A stretch of DNA of 6,363 bases from JAQBDA01 sp041301185. Its GTDB lineage: Bacteria; Chloroflexota; Anaerolineae; Anaerolineales; UBA4823. Position 1 is the stretch's first letter. Each line of letters starts with the position of its first letter. The notes beneath the pieces are model-generated. The model saw only the letters and a program-made list of their open reading frames with translations, did no database searches and was not told the origin of the DNA. Position numbers and translations under genes: made by a program. The DNA is taken from positions 1-6,363 of the forward strand of contig JBFYSV010000208.1 of NCBI GenBank assembly GCA_041301185.1, read 5' to 3'. Below, piece after piece: positions 4,653 through 6,363 of the stretch.

Positions 4653-6363
4653 ATGAATACCCGAAAGTCCGTATTGGCAGTGCTTAGCATCATGATCATC
4701 GCAGCATTTGTGCTGGGCGCCTGCCAGCCTGTCCAGACCACCGTTGAGGTCATCAAGACCGTAGAAGTGCCGGTGGAAGTTATCGAGACCGTTGAGGTCG
4801 TCACGACCGAAGAAGTGACTGTGATCGAGACCCAGGTGGTTGAGGTCGAGCGCGAAGCCTTCACTACTCCGCACCCCATCCTGAGCGACCTGAAAGTGCG
4901 CCAGGCAATTGCTTACTGCACCAACAAAGTTGAGCTGACCCAGTCCGTGTACCCGCTGGCTTCGCCAGAGGAGCAGGAAGGGCTGGTAATGAATACTTTC
5001 ATCCCGCGGCAGCAGTGGGCTTACGCTGGCGATGAAAACATCACCATCTACCCCTATGATCCTGAGGCGGGCATGGCGCTGCTCGAGGAAGCTGGCTGGA
5101 CCCTGGCTGAAGGCGCGGATCTCCGCACCAATGCCGCTGGCGAGACTCTGTCGCTGAAGTTCACCACCACCAGCGCGGCTTTTCGCCAGACCTGGGCGGC
5201 TGTCTTCACGCAGCAGATGGCAGCCTGCGGCATCCAGATCGTTGGTCTCTTCGCCCCCGCCTCCTGGTGGTTTGGCGACACCACCGGTCTGGCTCGGCGT
5301 GACTTCGAGCTGGGCGCATTCGCCTGGGTAGGCCAGGTGGATCCGGGTGGACAGACCCTGTGGGCTTGCGACCAGATCCCCTCCCCGGCCAACGCCTGGG
5401 AAGGCCAGAACTACATGGGCTGGTGCAACGAGAAAGCCAGCGTGGGCATCAAGAATGCCAATAACACCTTGAACCAGGACGAGCGCAAGAAGTGGTTTAC
5501 CGACGTGCAGGTGGAGTACACTGCAGACGTGCCAGCCGTCCCGCTGTTTAACCGCACCGAGACCTTCTCGGCACGCGCCGACCTGGCCGGTTTTGCCCCC
5601 ACTCCAGGCGAAGAGTACTGGACCTGGAACACCGGCGAGTGGGAAGTGCCCGGCAGCGACACCCTCGTGATCGGCCTGACCCAAGAGCCAGCCTCCCTGT
5701 TTGGCCTGGTGGAAGACGCCTTTGTGACTCACGTGGTGCTGTTTGCGATTGGTGCTGAGCGCGGTCACACCACCCTGGACTACAACTTCCAGCCGCTATG
5801 GTATCCCGAGATGCCCACCGTTGAGAACGGAAGGGCTTCCAACGATGATGTGGAAGTTAATGCCGGCGATATGGTAGTGGATGCCAATGGCGAGGTGGTC
5901 GAGTTGGCGGCTGGTGTAATGGTGGTCAATGCAGCTGGCGAGACGATTGAGTTCACCGGCGACCCAGTCATGATGAAGCAGCTCACCATCAACTGGGAAT
6001 ACCTCCCCAATTTGGCGTGGCCGGATGGATCCCCTCTCACCGATGAGGACATCCTGCTTGGTTACAAGATCGACTGCGACCGAGAATCGGGTGCAACATC
6101 CTTCATCACCTGTGACAAGACCGCCAGCTTCACGTCTGAAAACCTGGTTGCTACTCAAGTGTCGCTCCCTGGCGATCAGAACCCGCTGTACTTCGCTGCT
6201 CCTTTCCGCATTTACCCCGCCAACCGCGCCCTGGCCGATGGAACCTTGCTGAAGGACCTCCCGGCTGCCCAGTGGTCAACCACGCCCGAGGTGGCTGAAA
6301 CCCCGTGGGGCTTTGGCCCGTACATGATCACAGAATGGGTCAAAGGCGAGAGCATCCGGCTGG
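4653..6363 (+). CDS. Lobe-swapped family 5 solute-binding lipoprotein (3' end outside window)
   Basis: The frame runs 570 codons from ATG 4653 to the edge without a stop. A signal peptide ends in the canonical lipobox LGAC with C24, followed by a Val/Glu-repeat linker (30-67). The next part, HPILSDLKVRQAIAYCTNK (74-92), YDPEAGMALLEEAGW (135-149), MAACGIQI (189-196), GAFAWVGQVDPGGQTLWACD (221-240) and VPAVPLFNRTETFSARADLAGF (293-314), matches what is normally the C-terminal half of SBP_bac_5 proteins. Only then comes the normal N-terminal start, DTLVIGLTQEPASLF (336-350), then LAWPDGSPLTDEDILLGYKI (454-473) and WGFGPYMITEWVKGESIRL (552-570). The halves match, in swapped order, those of the 654-residue neighbour. 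The window ends where domain III should begin, so this may be a circular permutation or a longer tandem fusion. It is expected to bind peptide-like solutes outside the membrane. The strong ribosome binding site supports the start. Confidence 0.9.
   Translation, partial: MNTRKSVLAVLSIMIIAAFVLGACQPVQTTVEVIKTVEVPVEVIETVEVVTTEEVTVIETQVVEVEREAFTTPHPILSDLKVRQAIAYCTNKVELTQSVYPLASPEEQEGLVMNTFIPRQQWAYAGDENITIYPYDPEAGMALLEEAGWTLAEGADLRTNAAGETLSLKFTTTSAAFRQTWAAVFTQQMAACGIQIVGLFAPASWWFGDTTGLARRDFELGAFAWVGQVDPGGQTLWACDQIPSPANAWEGQNYMGWCNEKASVGIKNANNTLNQDERKKWFTDVQVEYTADVPAVPLFNRTETFSARADLAGFAPTPGEEYWTWNTGEWEVPGSDTLVIGLTQEPASLFGLVEDAFVTHVVLFAIGAERGHTTLDYNFQPLWYPEMPTVENGRASNDDVEVNAGDMVVDANGEVVELAAGVMVVNAAGETIEFTGDPVMMKQLTINWEYLPNLAWPDGSPLTDEDILLGYKIDCDRESGATSFITCDKTASFTSENLVATQVSLPGDQNPLYFAAPFRIYPANRALADGTLLKDLPAAQWSTTPEVAETPWGFGPYMITEWVKGESIRL
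4740..4853 (+). repeat. Val/Glu-repeat linker region within the lobe-swapped lipoprotein
   Basis: Residues 30-67 are built almost only of Val, Glu, Thr and Ile, with three TVEV units (30-33, 36-39, 47-50). At DNA level the 12-mer ACCGTTGAGGTC occurs at 4740-4751 and again at 4788-4799, 48 bases (16 codons) apart. It lies just behind the lipidated cysteine and so forms the stalk that holds the binding domain off the membrane. Such linkers are frequent in Chloroflexota binding lipoproteins (general knowledge). Confidence 0.75.
5862..5957 (+). repeat. Two-copy 16-residue internal repeat in the lobe-swapped lipoprotein
   Basis: Residues 404-419 (AGDMVVDANGEVVELA) and 420-435 (AGVMVVNAAGETIEFT) align without gaps, with 9 of 16 identical and most others similar. 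Each copy reads as a short beta-hairpin with a DANG/NAAG turn. The repeat sits between the first N-lobe strand and the WPDGSPL signature. The 654-residue neighbour has one recognisable copy at the same place (AGALILDADGQLATLL, 131-146). Confidence 0.75.

Noticed and set aside
4623..5768. Long antisense open frame of 381 codons on the minus strand
   Set aside because: It lies opposite the lobe-swapped binding protein, whose + frame has a strong ribosome binding site, lipobox and clear family motifs. The antisense product shows no recognisable domain and has low-complexity His/Asp stretches caused by the reversed Val/Glu linker.

Overview
The window reads as a protein-secretion and solute-recognition locus, most likely from an anaerobic Chloroflexota bacterium of the Anaerolineae type. 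This assignment is inference. It rests on moderately high G+C, the use of GTG as a start, lipoproteins with Pro/Thr-rich or Val/Glu-rich linkers behind the lipobox, and the style of the M28-like and family 5 solute-binding proteins. All supported genes are on the + strand, and both edge genes are cut by the window.

Layout. (1) Positions 1-1334 hold the 3' part of an M28-fold protein with a PA-like domain. Its frame is open to the left edge, and four of the five canonical zinc ligands appear to be replaced, so it looks like a pseudopeptidase. (2) Positions 1335-1493 are non-coding and hold an 80-bp nested palindrome (1384-1463). It has two perfect hairpins inside a shared outer stem, and the two hairpins differ by compensated base pairs. 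(3) Positions 1494-4344 form a probable operon: an ECF-type sigma factor, an 86-residue unrecognised small protein, and a 654-residue lipoprotein of the SBP_bac_5 family in normal lobe order. The small gene and the lipoprotein are in the same frame, separated by one TGA and six further bases. (4) Positions 4345-4652 are a 308-bp non-coding leader with a TATAAT, a 9-bp inverted repeat, an orphan Shine-Dalgarno sequence and, at its end, a strong ribosome binding site. (5) From 4653 to the right edge runs a second lipoprotein of the same superfamily. The segment matching the C-terminal half of a family 5 binding protein comes first, right after a Val/Glu-repeat linker, and the segment matching the N-terminal half follows. 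It is either a circular permutation or a one-and-a-half tandem fusion. The window ends before this can be decided.

How the parts may work together. Both lipoproteins should sit outside the membrane and bind peptides or similar solutes. No permease or ATPase gene is visible here. The cluster of sigma factor, small protein and binding lipoprotein is compatible with a signalling role, with the lipoprotein reporting ligand to the sigma factor through the small protein, as well as with simple co-regulated import. That connection is inference from gene order only.
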